In this document: one piece after another, positions 23,304-38,296 of the stretch
How positions within the stretch are numbered: the first letter of the stretch is position 1
How the letters are laid out: every line of letters starts with the position of its first letter
Assembly: GCA_034440635.1 (NCBI GenBank)
Contig: JAOTON010000974.1
Coordinates: 1-64,000 of the forward strand
Direction: 5' to 3'
From: Lepas anatifera
Lineage: Eukaryota > Arthropoda > Thecostraca > Lepadidae
DNA length: 64,000 bases
The notes under the pieces: generated by a model
The model's input: only the letters and a program-made list of their open reading frames with translations
What the model was told of the DNA's origin: nothing
Databases searched by the model: none
Made by a program: the position numbers and the translations under genes

Positions 23304-24025
23304 ATGAGGACGTGCATCACATCTTATACAAGATTCGGGCAACCAAAGCGATGTCATTTACAAAAAGGTCAGCGTTTGGTAAATCGTTATTTTAGGGTTG
23401 CACTTTATACCTGAAGCATTTCGTTGCCGAAGAGAAAAATTTTCAATAGGCACCTAAGATAAAAAATTGTTAAAGATCTCACCTACGGGTAGATGCTACA
23501 GTTTAAGGCAAAAGGACGATATCCGCACCAACACGCCTTTAAATCAATCGTCCACGAGATCGGGTCGGGTTTGTTCGGAGTAAGCAGGCAAGGGGGGCTT
23601 AGGTACCTCAATTACTGACATTTTGAGCAAGATCATGAATTTTATTACCATACTGTTTCTCGTTAGTGACAGCATCTTGCCTGTCTGGTTAGCCACGTGT
23701 TCTCCTGAAGAGTTAATGGCCCAGACCATCCTCGGTGGCAGCAGTTTTGTTGTCTGTAACCCGACTCAGTTAGATCCACTTCGATCGTTGCTACCCTGCA
23801 ACACATCATGCAAACCAGACGCTGGCAGACGATGACGTTAACGCGTGCAAATGATGAGGGTAGGCAGTGCTTTATTGGGGAGATGGAAGTTTCGTGCATG
23901 GTAGAGGGTAGGGAGGGCGAATTAGCTTATGACTTGATCTTGGCAGGGGCAAAAACTGAGCTTTACAAAAGCGTCAACTCTGTGAGCGTCGAAAGCGGGG
24001 GAGGAGGGATGACAACAGTGCTGGA
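23304..24025. other. Intergenic, no gene recognised
   Basis: Short frames on both strands (23544-23899, 23623-24047) have no domain. A fragment at 23163-23190 (CTTGACGAAGGAGCTAAA) just left of the GA tract resembles the hammerhead-like core of the neighbouring palindrome. Confidence 0.4.
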
Positions 24026-24779
24026 CAGTGGCGGATCTAGCCGGTAGGTTCGGGGGTAAGCAAAAGTAAAACAGCCCGCTCCCCCAAAAAACTTAACCGA
24101 TTATTTCTCATAATAACCTTAAGTAATTAAAAAGGTCAAAGATTATATTATGATATTTCGACACCGTGTGTTTGTCATATAAAGTTCTGGATTTAAAAAT
24201 CATTGATGACAACACCTACTTTTTAAATATAAGGTGAATTTCAGACGAAAAACATGCAAATACACGTGATTACACTTCTTACCATCTCGCACAAATTAAA
24301 ATTTGACGACCTAACCACGTATTGCATACCTAGCTCGGCAAATTCATCTAAAAAAGTATTAGCAGGTCATATACTCTTTATATGATTACTAGCAAAAATT
24401 GGTTAATTTTGCATGTTATAATCAAACCAAAAAAACCGTTACTCGGTGAAAAATTTGGTCACAATGTAACCAGACAGTAGGTTTTGAGGGTATTCCCAAG
24501 ACGAAAGCAAAAACAAAAGCGTCACGGGGTGAAAAATGCCGCCACAAGATGCTTATTTTTGCTATCCAAGGCCCCATATTTTTACACTGAAGTTGACTGC
24601 TTCTGTTTGAAGTTGAGAGTTTAAGCACCAAAACCTTGCTAATCAACTAAAAAGGAGTCGCGGCAAAAAGGACGTAGACAGCTTGGAAGGGGAGGGGGTA
24701 AAGACATAGTTTTGCCTTGGGCTTTTCCGTTTGGGAAGGGGGACACATACCTTTTTTACGCCCCTTGGATCCGCCACTG
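24026..24779. mobile_element. 754-bp hAT-like non-autonomous element
   Basis: Ends CAGTGGCGGATCTAG and GGATCCGCCACTG form inverted repeats of the same type as the small MITEs. Internally G-rich near both ends and AT-rich in the centre. Flanking octamers GTGCTGGA and CCTCAGAT do not match, so either the TSD has decayed or the two ends belong to different copies. Confidence 0.55.
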
Positions 24780-25189
24780 CCTCAGATAGTTAGTCACTGA
24801 GGCCAATAGTCCTGGAAGCGCCGCGGTGTATTTGTATGTATTTATTCTATTTATAGCGGCCAAAGATTGTCCATAGCACCACGCTCAAAGCTCAAACACA
24901 TTCCACCATATACATACGCTTGTACACGTTATCATTCATACACTCGCACACTTCATTTACATTTAGGTCACCGCACTGTCCCTCGGCGTACATAAATTGA
25001 CATCACTTTTGTATCTATTGTTCACAGTAGATAAACAAAATCACTTGTTTATCTCTGAGGGTCTGGGATACTGGCCTGGTCAGTTTCTAATGGTGGTCTA
25101 AGACAGTTCTCCTGAAATCTTGCATAGCTGAATTCATACCTGCCAAAGTGGGGGGTTTCAACTTAGGACCTCTCGGGCCCATGATGATG
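24780..25189. other. Intergenic, no gene recognised
   Basis: No domain or repeat boundary seen. Confidence 0.4.
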
Positions 25190-25540
25190 ATTTTGTGGTC
25201 CCAAGCCGGCTGCTAGGTTTTTTCAATGGAAAATGGCCAAATCTAGTTAGGAGGAGGGGCCAATACTTAGTTTACTAAAATGGATAAATAAATACCACAA
25301 AAGCCAGATTTGAGGCTCAAACGACCCCTAACGGTACTCACAAACCCACAGAAAAACGGCAGAGCACCCTGGATCCACTGTTGAAAACTAATTGTTTACA
25401 GCTTAATATTGACTTTAAGCAAAAATTTTTAGCACACTACCCGCTGGATAGGAAGCGAGGAGTGCCCTTCCAATCCCGCGTGGCCATCAAATGATTTTAT
25501 CCACATAACCAGAGACTTGTTAGCATCATCAATTAATAAC
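25190..25540 (-). repeat. Interspersed repeat, copy 2 (inverted)
   Basis: Reverse-complement relative of 11800-12160, sharing CACATAACCAGAGAC, CGCGTGGCCATCAAATG, CTAGGTTTTTTCAATGG and GATTTGAGGCTCAAACGACC. Confidence 0.75.
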
Positions 25541-26608
25541 CTTGGCCGCTCTACTCCCCGCTTACATTTAATATTTTTCCTGCTTTCAAACTGTGATGTT
25601 GTATCTTGAACAGTGGCGGATCTAGGACTTTGATAAATGGGGGAGGGCGGAGCCTCAGAGGGCGCAGTTTGAAATCAACCTTTCACCCAAAGGACGCCTA
25701 TAGTATCGCATCCTTTGTGTCCGGCTTTCGGTGACCATCATTCCCATGGATCGTGTTTTTAACAAAGCTCTGCCTCTCTCTCCCACCGCCATAAGCGTTT
25801 TTCTGCTGCTCTGTTGCAATTTTAGTCAGAACATCTTATTTAAGAGCGGAAAAGGCCAAAAGAAGCCATACAACAGGGGACCAACAAAAAATAGCTTAGG
25901 TACCAGCTGCCATAAAAAGGGCCAGAAAAGGCAATATTTCAAAACATGGTCAACCGAAAAAACGCAGAGCCAAACACAAAAAATACAAATCGAGATATTT
26001 ACCTACAAAATGGCCAACCTGGCAGCCCTGGTCCCAAGTACAGGTCCAGAGGTTAGCAGAAGTTGAACTGAAAGGCACGCGGGTGTTGGAAGGAAACGCT
26101 GTATAGTGTCGGTCGAGAGGGCCCCTGATAATGATGGGACACAAAAAGGTTTTTACGCAGATTTAGAAACCTCAGGAAGTTTTTGACATCAGAGCTATCA
26201 AACTTATGGTAAAGTGTGCGTCATACGCTTGCAAGCTGGACTATACTCGAAGTAGGGATCGCCACTTGAAGATCTCGAGGAGACAAGTGAGACAACAAAC
26301 AGCAGTATAACTAGGTACATACTATTCATCACTCATTCTGGGTGGTCAAAGAGCGGCTTTGAAAAATTAGCATATGAAATTCACCCTTTGTGGAGTGGTT
26401 TCCATGTTGTAAAAGAGCATATTTGTTCCAGGTTCTACGCATGATGAGCATACTGGCTCTTTGCCCTGCTGAGGTGGTACTTGTGAGTCAGCCACTGGAG
26501 CGCATTAATCGTTATTCCAATCATCCACCGGAATGGGCGGAATTCAGTCAGTTAGGGGCCAACTGAGCGCTGAGAAATTAGAGGCGGTCAATACCCTGCA
26601 TGGCAGTT
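25541..26608. other. Intergenic with a solo MITE end
   Basis: CAGTGGCGGATCTAGGAC at 25611 is the left terminus of a hAT-type MITE with no right partner nearby. A 111-codon plus frame at 25731-26066 is Lys/Gln-rich without a domain. Confidence 0.45.
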
Positions 26609-26811
26609 CATAAGCGGATCCAAGCGGGGAACAAAAGGGAGAGGTGCTGCCCAGATCGAGTGTTGGCGCCATGACAGAGTCTCAGTCCCCCTGAAACCTC
26701 GCATCCCCCAGCATACAGGTAGTCCCCCTCCCCCAGGCTACGGCGCGTCAATAGCCAAAATTGTCTCCCCGCCCAAGTGCTCCCCTATCGAAAATCCTGG
26801 ATCCGCCCGTG
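26609..26811. mobile_element. 203-bp hAT-type MITE
   Basis: Left CATAAGCGGATCCAAG and right (reverse complement) CACGGGCGGATCCAGG are inverted ends. Flanking octamers TGGCAGTT and CGACAACT agree at four positions, and the other four are transitions, as a decayed 8-bp TSD would. Confidence 0.6.
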
Positions 26812-27429
26812 CGACAACTGACCAGAATCTAATGAAAACCTTTTCCGTTGTTGCGTGCAGCAACGACACACCGCGTCATGGAGTGTTTGCCACTGCATAA
26901 TGTAACTGTTGCTTGACCTTTGTGAGCGCCTCCCACCGGAGGCTCATCACAATGTCAGTGTGCGAGATGCACGTATGTTTAAGGCCTAGCGTGTTTTAAG
27001 GCAGCTGGGCTCCCAACAGCCTCGTCTACTCGCAGCTAACTGTCCAAGTAGCCACCTCCAAAGGCCGATAAACAATTCCTCAAGCAACTGGAATAATTGG
27101 CCGCCAGCTGGAGCCACCACCTCTTTGTTGCACTATTTCGTTGGTCATGAGCGTGCATATCACCTCAGCAATGCTGCACACCTGGTGGATTCATCTCTAT
27201 TACGCTTGCTCATCAGTAGTCATGAGATTATTCTTTTATTGCTATATCTCGTCTGAAACTAGTCTTATAATCCAGAACAGAACAGTTTCTGAAACGAATT
27301 GTTTCCTTATCGACATGAGGCAGCGGGCAGTCAGCATTATTCTGCATTTATTCTCCAATCTAGCTCTGTCGCATGGCCAGCACATCCAGCACCTCACAGA
27401 GTTTCTTCACCTTGGGTCCTGGTGGGCGG

Positions 27430-27686
27430 AGGGGGTCTCAGAGGGGTGAGCTGTCGCCTCTGGTGCCACGGCGGCGGCGGCGACGGCGGCGTGGTGGCAG
27501 CGGCGGCGGCGGCGGCGGCGGCGGCGTGGTGCCTCGGTTGCACGGACCTGCTCGTCTTTAGTCGGGCGTCAACAGTGATCGTGCACGTGCAACGTGGCGC
27601 GTCGGTGCCACCGTGCTCACAGTGACTGCGCGTTGCGAACTCCGATCTTTTGGTGAAAGGTGCTGGGAAACTCTTCAGAATGTGGG
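27430..27686 (+). other. GGC-rich block ending at a strong donor, possible non-coding exon
   Basis: CGG/GGC trinucleotide tract at about 27469-27527, CpG-dense flanks, then AATGTGG/GTAAGTT at about 27680-27692, a near-consensus 5' splice site on the + strand. Frames through the tract give Arg, Gly or Ala runs only. A CpG-rich start plus donor would suit a transcript from the Ubx upstream region (Drosophila has bxd non-coding RNAs there), but this is inference. Confidence 0.3.
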
Positions 27687-28937
27687 TAAGTTCACTTGGC
27701 TAGGATGACGTTGTAGTGTTGATGTCAAGCTGCGTTGATTTTGTAGCTCTTGGTAATGTTTGTGTGCATACGAGATTCGTATGATTTATAGGCTTGAACA
27801 GTGATCGAACACCTCGAGGATTTCCACGCTTGCCGTCCTTTTATTGGAGTCATCTAGCTTGTATATATGTCAATAGCTGTAGCAGTGAGCGCTTTGCTGT
27901 CTCATAAAAGGTTAAGGTCTATAAACTGTGAGGCGTAGAGCGTAAAGGGTTAACTATATGGCCGTAAAGGTGACCCAAAGAGACAACTGCCATCAGGTTG
28001 AGGGTGCAATAACTAGACAGAAAGTACACAGCCCATCAACGTAAAACGAGCACTAACGACAGATAAGTATGATTTAGAAGATGAACTTCAACGAGACCTG
28101 TTCTGCAGATCATTCACCAAAATCTGTCAGTATCGGGCAGTGAAGAAAACCACAAAACCACCAGCTTCAAATTATCTTTATGGCCACCATACCATCCTGA
28201 ACACCCCCCGCAAACAAATCACGGCACAAAAACCGAGGTCGCAGCGGGACATTAATCGGCCATCGGCCCTCCATCCAGTCACCCATCCCCTCCCTCCCCA
28301 ACCTGTCTGCACCAGAAATCGATCACCGCCGCCGAGTCGACCGCGAGGAGGACGCCCGGCCGCCATGTTTAAAACGCCTGGGGCGCTGTCCGCGGCGACC
28401 AGTACTCGGGCCAAGCAAAATGGACGCTGCAGACGCACAGAGCCAAACGGCAAGCCTGAACCACCGCCGCCGTGGCGGAGCCGCGGGTTAGGTCACTGAC
28501 CCTACGCTGGAATGTTCCAGGCAGAGATGATGAGGCCTCGGGACAGAGATAACGACAGATAGCAGGTCCAGTGAATGAGATGAAACGGCGAGCATGTGCT
28601 TGGACATCACGCCACCATCAGCAACTTAAACATCATCACAGATATGTTAAACGTAAAAAATAGCTTTTGAAGGACTTATAACTGTTTATCGATTTAGGAC
28701 AATGATTCAACAACAGTCTGCATGAGCTTCAAAGCATGTTAGCCATTATTATTGCTACCCAATACCCACCCACCAGTCCAAATGCCAGCTGTGGAAAGTA
28801 TTGAGGCACTGCTCCAGTCATACGATCAGCTGATTATATTGCTTACTTCTTAACTGGATCAAATATAGAGCCATGGACAATACTTCAGAAAAGTAATTTC
28901 TATGGGAAAAGACATTGCTAATAATGGATAGAGGGGG
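27687..28937. other. Intergenic with a second CpG-rich block
   Basis: 28240-28500 is CpG-rich and Pro/Arg-biased in several frames on both strands (28140-28499 plus, 28178-28453 minus), with no domain. The rest is unremarkable. Confidence 0.4.
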
Positions 28938-29222
28938 CAAGGGCGGATGCAGACCCGAGTTTTTGGAGGGGGCAAACCCATGTCTGCCTCTCCTCCTGGG
29001 GGGCGTGCCATTTGGGTGCTCGACAGATCTAGTATAAGCTACCTCTCCAAGTACATGATTGCTCTCGGGGGGGGGAGCAAAGATTTTCTTGCACTACAGA
29101 CCTAGTGTAAACACTTTTTTAAAAAAATTTCTTCGGTGTTTGGGGGGGCAAAAGATAGTTTGGCTCCCCCTCCAGCGCTTTGGAGAGGCCATGGCCGGAA
29201 GGGCCCCCTGCGTCCGCCAATG
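28938..29222 (+). mobile_element. hAT-type MITE, GCGGACGCAG family, copy 2
   Basis: Starts CAAGGGCGGATGCAG, ends CTGCGTCCGCCAATG; the body is collinear with 13092-13389. Flanks AGAGGGGG and AGGGGGAG match at six of eight positions, but are low in complexity. Confidence 0.75.
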
Positions 29223-29841
29223 AGGGGGAGGTGAGCCTGCTTAGGCTCACACTCTATTTCCGTAATTGATTTGTCAACAGTAAGTTAACTGGTCAAATAT
29301 ACGAAAACCTAGATAGGATTGCGAAGGTAAATTAATGGTGAACCAAACTCAAATATAATCATTTTTGGGGGGAAAGGTTCAGGTCAGTGAGAGATTGAGG
29401 GTTCAGCAGCTACGACCCTCCTCTTCCGTAATCGCCTTGAACTTTCCGTAACGGCTTGGAATTGCAAACCCTGTAGAACCAAGCTTTATATTATCACGAG
29501 ATCAGCACCATCATCATCACCAGTACATAAGCGTAGCGACATAGTCTGTCATTGACATGGATCATAATCATTCACCCTATGGCGTTGACTGGAATACAAA
29601 ATAACAAAGTATATCTTGCTCCCTCCTATATATTTCTTGGACATTCCATAGATAAAGTCTTGTTACAATGACGCATCGCAAATGAGGCTAATTTGTTGAT
29701 CGCAGAAACGAGTGTGCCCATATATTTCTGCCCATAGCGTGATCCATGCACCACAATTCAGGCACTCACAGCAAGGAATCATCAGGGATAGAAATAGCAA
29801 GCCAACGCCAAGTCAAATTAAGGCTCTACTATAATTTTCAT
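29223..29841. other. Intergenic, no gene recognised
   Basis: Nothing recognised beyond short A/T-rich tracts. Confidence 0.4.
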
Positions 29842-30092
29842 CATAGGCGGATCCAGGATTACCGATTTGGAGGATATGATCCGGGGCGCACCATCTTATG
29901 GGCACCTCTTTTGGACGGAACAACCTATCAAAATGGCGCCAGATCCTATCGTGGGGTCGCTGATGCTCGCATCCTGGGGGGACGACATCTCAGGTGATAT
30001 CGACCCTTCAGGAACGCACCGTGACTATTTAAGGGGGTACGCGGAGGGTCGATGGGGCCTGTGTCCCTCCTTGCCCCCTGGACCCGCCTTTG
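29842..30092. mobile_element. 251-bp hAT-type MITE
   Basis: CATAGGCGGATCCAGG at the left and (reverse complement) CAAAGGCGGGTCCAGG at the right. Flanking octamers ATTTTCAT and GGTCTCAT agree at five positions. Confidence 0.65.
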
Positions 30093-30120
30093 GGTCTCAT
30101 GTCATTGGTGCAAATTGCAA

Positions 30121-33632
<3,512 letters not shown>

Positions 33633-34005
33633 CAAGGATGCGGAGCCGGAGCCGGAACCGGAGCCGGTCGGAGCCGCCCATTCTGCCCGAAGCCGGAGCC
33701 GGAGCCGGAGCCGCTGAAACACTTTTGATCGGAGCCGGAGCCGGAGCCGTCAGAAAGGGTCCAGCTCCGGCTCCCAAAGAGCTCTAAAATTACCAAAAAT
33801 CAAACGTGAAAATGTCGCATTTTACCTCGTGAGATGTCGCATGGAAACACATTTACTTACCTGAAATATTACATTTTCTCAATATGTTATGTATATCGAG
33901 ATTAGTGAAATATTGCAATAGGTTGTTCCGTAGACGGTCTCACCCTCGGGCAGGTGATGCTCTCCGACCATTTAGCATGGGCAGAAATTGGCAAAAAAAT
34001 GAAAG

Positions 34006-34180
34006 CATTGGCGGACACCCGCGGATCCATGAGGGTGGGAGGCATTTGCCCTTTAAATTTTGCCCCAAAATGGCATTTGCCCCTTAAACCGCCCAATTAT
34101 TGACGATTTTTGCCGATTTTCTTAAAACACCATATATTTTTCACGATTTACTCCATACCGTCGGCCTGCATCCGCCCCTG
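34006..34180. mobile_element. MITE-like insert within the hAT element
   Basis: CATTGGCGGACACCC at the left and GCATCCGCCCCTG at the right are inverted ends; the flanks AATGAAAG and TTGGCAGA do not match. The body has repeated TTTGCCCC motifs. Confidence 0.4.
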
Positions 34181-34366
34181 TTGGCAGACGCAGGGGGAGG
34201 CCATTCCGGCCATGTCCCCCCAAAGCCCTGGAAGGGGGGGGCAGACTATCTTGTTTACACTAGGTCTGTCGAGCAATAAAATATTTGCTCCCACCCCCCC
34301 CCCAGGAGAGCTATCATGTACTCGGAGAAGTAGTTTATACTAGGTCTGTCGAGAACCAAGGGCAAA
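34178..34366 (-). mobile_element. hAT-type MITE, GCGGACGCAG family, truncated copy 3
   Basis: Reverse-complement relative of 13092-13389 and 28938-29222, with two TAGGTCTGTCGAG blocks; the distal ~70 bp are missing. It lies inside the larger hAT element, just upstream of its transposase remnant. Confidence 0.7.
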
Positions 34367-34379
34367 AGGCGCAGAAAAC

Positions 34380-34631
34380 AGCATCCTCGTTACTCGATGC
34401 GGCACTAGCCGACTTCAAAAACCTGGGTCGCTATGGGACATCTTAGATAGAGATCCAGCCATCATCCAGCCGGTTAGCCTGGTAATGGCCGCGCTACCAG
34501 TTACTCAGGTGTCCGTGGAGAGGTTGTTCTCCGCGATGAAGCTACTGCTTACTGATCTCAGGTCCAGACTAAGAGCAGACATATTGGAGGCAATGTTGCT
34601 GCTCCGCTCCAACCGCGATTGGGTGGTGTAG
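34380..34631 (+). pseudogene. hAT transposase C-terminal (dimerisation domain) remnant
   Basis: No start codon, so it is missed by ATG-based frame finding. Codons from about 34430 to the TAG at 34629-34631 read LWDILDRDPAIIQPVSLV, then ALPVTQVSVERLFSAMKLLL, then DLRSRLRADILEAMLLLRSN and DWVV. The S-V-E-R-L-F-S core, the following T-D-x-R-x-x-L and the L-L-L-R-S-N end are the classic hAT family C-terminal dimerisation domain. This part holds the last catalytic region of a transposase of about 600 residues; the BED finger, RNase H-like core and most of the insertion domain are absent, so it cannot be active. The frame upstream of 34430 is less convincing and may be shifted. Confidence 0.88.
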
Positions 34632-35219
34632 TGAGCGAACCAGCTGCTGGGCCCTGGGCAGTAGGGTGGTTGGTTTCGATATTTCTCGAAAATGAATTAT
34701 GCCATCAGCCTATCTGATGTGTTTTTCGATGTTGAAAACTGTTAGCTCATCGAATTTTCTATTTGCGGGCCGTTCAAGCTTGACTTGATCGTTGTATCTT
34801 TAATTTTTTATGTGGGTTTGCGGGCATGTCTGACCCATATTTCTGTTTGCCATAACAGCGCAGAGCAGTTTGCCATACGAATACACTGCAGTGTAGGTTG
34901 GTCCAGTATTGAGGTTCACTGGCTTTTGGCATCTGGTCAAGAGCGTTCGTTCATCCAGTCGCCATTTTTCATTCGTACAAATACATAATCACTTTGTATC
35001 TGATGGACTTTCACGCCCTTGAGAGCGTGTCCATCACTTTTGTATATAGGTACATTGCCAGAGCCGGGCCGGAGCCGGAGCCGGAGCCGGTGGAAGCCGA
35101 CTATTTTCCCGGAGCCGGAGCCGGAGCCGTTAGGAAACTTTAACCCGGAGCCGGAGCCGGAGCCGAAATCATAACCCCGGACCGGAGACGTCCAAAATTT
35201 TCTCGGCTCTGCATCCCTG

Positions 35220-36549
35220 TTTATAACTTATCAGCCCCTATTCACATCTGATGCGCTAAAGACATCTTTGTGATTTTTTAATGTTTTTTTGTAGGTACAA
35301 TTCCTCAAAGAGTTAGCATGAAAAAATCAGTCATTGCTAAGGACAAGCCAAATCCAAGGATGGCAAATCCACACCTGCCTCTAGAAAGCATGAGAAACGC
35401 TGTATGGAAATCTCATACTACTAGTGCTCACCAAAGTGCAAGGGAGGTCACCTCTGAATTCGGTCTTCAGCTCCGTTCAAAGCAGCTGCTGCCGGGAACC
35501 ATAAAGTTCTCCTTCAATTATGCGGTTATCAGGGGCGATACCAGCCGGATGATTTAGGAGGCCAAACCCATGTAAAAACTTTGAACGCTGGAGATGGCGG
35601 CCGGCAGAATTAAGCTGTTAGAGTGAATTAATTTTTCGCCTTCAAAGAGGTACCCTGCAAAAGGGGCAAAGTCGCTTTAAATGATTTTTGCTCATGGAAG
35701 CGTCCTCCCAGTCAGGGGCGCAGCCAGAGTTTTGGTATGGGGGGCACACCAACTTTGAGGGGCACCCCGGGGAAAAAGGGCACTTTTAACGTAACCTAAA
35801 AACTTACTATATCTTTGCTTATATCATTTTTTGGGCATCTTTGCTTCAATAAAAATGCAAATAAATCATTGAAGGAGAAGGAAAACGCGATTAAAACCAA
35901 AAAGGAAAAATATCACCAAAGTGTCATGGAAGTAGCCCAAACACGACTGTTTTGGATAGATTTAAGGACAAATCAGCCAACTCATGCAAGTACTTAACAT
36001 CGGAGAAATCAGCGGAGCATGTGTTATCTGTTACAGTGTGCAGGTTAAGGCATATTGGAGTCGAAAATTATTTGTTATGCCCACTGGTTTTGTCGTGACG
36101 AGTGAGCCCTGGCTAAACGCGGATTAAGTACCTTGGCTCCACAATCGCCGTGGGACGAGGAGTGGCATAGTGTCTTTGAAGAACACATTTTTGCTGCCGG
36201 AAAAATTTGTGAGATTCCTTTGAACACGTTTATTAAGTTCCATGTTCTCAAGGATTGGTCCCAGTTAAGAGTAAATAAAAGGTGAACAGGCCGGTGGTTT
36301 GGATGGGGATGGTGTGACGGGGCTGAAAATTGTGAAAACTAGTTCTTCATTTAAATTAATTAGTAGAAATCCTGGTTTAGGGGACTGTGCTCTGAGGTCA
36401 GGGGACATGCCTTTTATCATCCCTTCCCAGAATCCACCAGTATAATAAGCAATTTATATAACCTGGGGTGCCTAGGTATCACAAGCCGTTTTAGAGATTC
36501 CTCTTCCTGTTGCCTTTTAGGGGAGTTTCTTGGTTTTTTTCCCATCTAT
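35220..36549. other. Intergenic with a solo element end
   Basis: CAGGGGCGCAGCCAGAG at 35713 is a hAT-like left terminus with G-rich subterminal sequence to about 35795 and no right end identified. A frame at 35318-35557 (79 codons) has no domain. Confidence 0.45.
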
Positions 36550-38180
36550 TAGACCGCTCTGGGGCCGTGTGGTCGGGCCTCCGGGCTTCCCCATCCCCGG
36601 TTGTGCCTCGGGACTAGACTGCTCGTGACCCGCCCCGGGTGTGGGGTTGGCCTTGTGTTCTTTTTCTGTCTTTAGACCTAGGGGCCCTGATGTAGATCAG
36701 GGCCCGGCACCTCATGCTTCTCAGGGACTGACGCTCATCGGTCCGAGATGAGGTCTAACTAGCTCATGGGCCACGATGGGCTCTGGGCCTTAAACCAGTT
36801 CAGAAGCCCCAAACAGTTTAGGTGCCGATCACCTCGGGCCTAGCCAACTAGGGGCTCTAGCTCGCGCCCAGACCGCTCGGGTCCCTCGACCTAGACCCGC
36901 TCTTGGGCCAGATGCTCTTGGGGCCCCAGATCGTTCGGGCCTGTCGGCCGGGGGCGATCAAATCAGGGCCACTAAATCAGCTCGATTCCTCCCGCTCGGG
37001 GCCCAGCGTTCAAGCCCGGCTGCTCAGGGACCGTCGGCCCTAGGGCCCGATCGCCTCGGGGAACATCGATCGTGTCCCCGACAGCTGGGGGCCAGATGCT
37101 CGGAATACCGATAGTCGGGGCTTATCGCTGGGCCTTGCCTTCGGGGCTCCCGCCTGTGGGTCCGCTCGCTCGGCCTGGGGCTGCTCGGAAATCACGTAAT
37201 CCCCAGGAGGCCCGGTCGTTGGGCCTATTGCCATGGGGCCCGACTGCTCGAGGGAATAGGTGGGCTCGGGACACACTGATGCTGGGCCGATCGACTCGGG
37301 GGCATTGGTTAGTTCGGGGCGTATTCGCTCGGTGCCGATCGATCGCGCGGGGCAAGTTCAGTCGGGGCACTAAATGCTCGGGATCCCTCCGCTCGGGGCC
37401 CAATGTTAACCCAGGCTGTCGGGGCGTGCCCTGGGCCCGATCGCTTCGGGGTAAATCAGATCGTGATCCCCGACCGCCGGGAATGTCAGTGGGGCACTAT
37501 GCTGGCCCCTCCTCTCGGGGCCCTTCGCCTCTGTGGGCCCGCTCGGGCTTTGGCTGCTCTGAATCCGTAGGAGGCCCGATGCAGGGCCCGATTGCTCGGG
37601 GCCCGACTGTTGGGGCATCGGTGGGCTCGGGGCCCGATCGACTCGGGGCATTGTGCGCTAGTGGTTTGTCCGCTGGGGCGATCGCTCCGCGCTCCGACTT
37701 GGCGAGTCTAATGTAGGGACTACGCTCGGGCAGGTGGGCCGGGCCCCCAACCAGCTCGGGGGCACTGGCCTCTAGGGACTATAATGCTGGGGCACTGTGG
37801 CTAGGCCTATTGCTTGGGCTATCATTTGGGAGGCATGGATCGTGGGGTCCCGAATCGCTCGGGGCGCTAAATCGCCTAGGCCAGAGCTCGGGTTTGCTAA
37901 CTCGGGCTTATATGGTTGGCACATTTTTGTCGTGGGGCCTGTTGACTGGGCCCGATCGGTGTGGGTATGCCGGGGCCGCGGCTCGGGGACGTGCTCGGTT
38001 GCCGCCCGTCGATTATTGGCGACGTGGGCTTTTTGAACGATTTGCCTTCTCCGGTGTTTAATTGCGCTGCCTACTGCCAAGGCACTTATTGTCACACTTG
38101 CAATGGTTGTTCTCGGCTGCTGGCCTTTTCGGGGCCCGGTCTATGGCCCCCGGACTGGGGGGCGTTTCGCCCTGTCCCCA
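36550..38180 (+). repeat. Second GC-rich ~20-bp minisatellite
   Basis: Degenerate units around CTCGGGGCCCGATCG repeat through 1.6 kb. The GGGGCCC core is shared with the 3050-5160 array but the remainder of the unit differs (GATCG instead of GAGACCAAG). Apparent long frames on both strands (for example 37072-37716) are products of composition. Confidence 0.8.
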
Positions 38181-38214
38181 GTTGTTCAATGCTACGACCT
38201 TTGCTTGCTTTCCG

Positions 38215-38296
38215 GAAGGAGGGCGAAAGAAAGTTTGGTCCCCCTCCATTTCGCTAAGCGTGGCCATAACTGGATTGGTCCCTGGATCCGTCCCTG
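38215..38296. mobile_element. hAT-like right terminus next to the second minisatellite
   Basis: Ends CCCTGGATCCGTCCCTG, the complement of a CAGGG-type left terminus. It adjoins the GC-rich array as the true right end adjoins the array of the 347-5904 element, suggesting a second array-bearing element. No matching left end or TSD was found. Confidence 0.5.

Larger units (their letters stand above)
33633..35219 (+). mobile_element. Decayed hAT transposon with perfect 8-bp TSD
   Basis: Left terminus CAAGGATGCGGAGCCG and right terminus (reverse complement) CAGGGATGCAGAGCCG match at 14 of 16 positions. Flanks are TTTATAAC at 33625-33632 and 35220-35227, identical. Both subterminal regions carry many GGAGCC hexamers (33642-33775 and 35055-35180), all in the same orientation on the + strand. 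Inside are a transposase C-terminal fragment (34380-34631) and a truncated MITE (34178-34366). At 1587 bp it is too short for a full hAT gene and is internally deleted. Confidence 0.9.

Noticed and set aside
27299..27625. Plus-strand frames with Ala, Arg or Gly runs
   Set aside because: Produced by the GGC trinucleotide tract; the same bases give different homopolymers in each frame.
37072..37716. A 214-codon plus-strand frame
   Set aside because: Entirely inside the second GC-rich minisatellite, with open frames on both strands at once; composition explains its length.
35713..38296. A second large hAT element running from the 35713 terminus to the 38296 terminus
   Set aside because: The ends match at 12 of 15 positions, but flanking octamers CTCCCAGT and ATTGTCTT do not match, so the pairing is unsupported.
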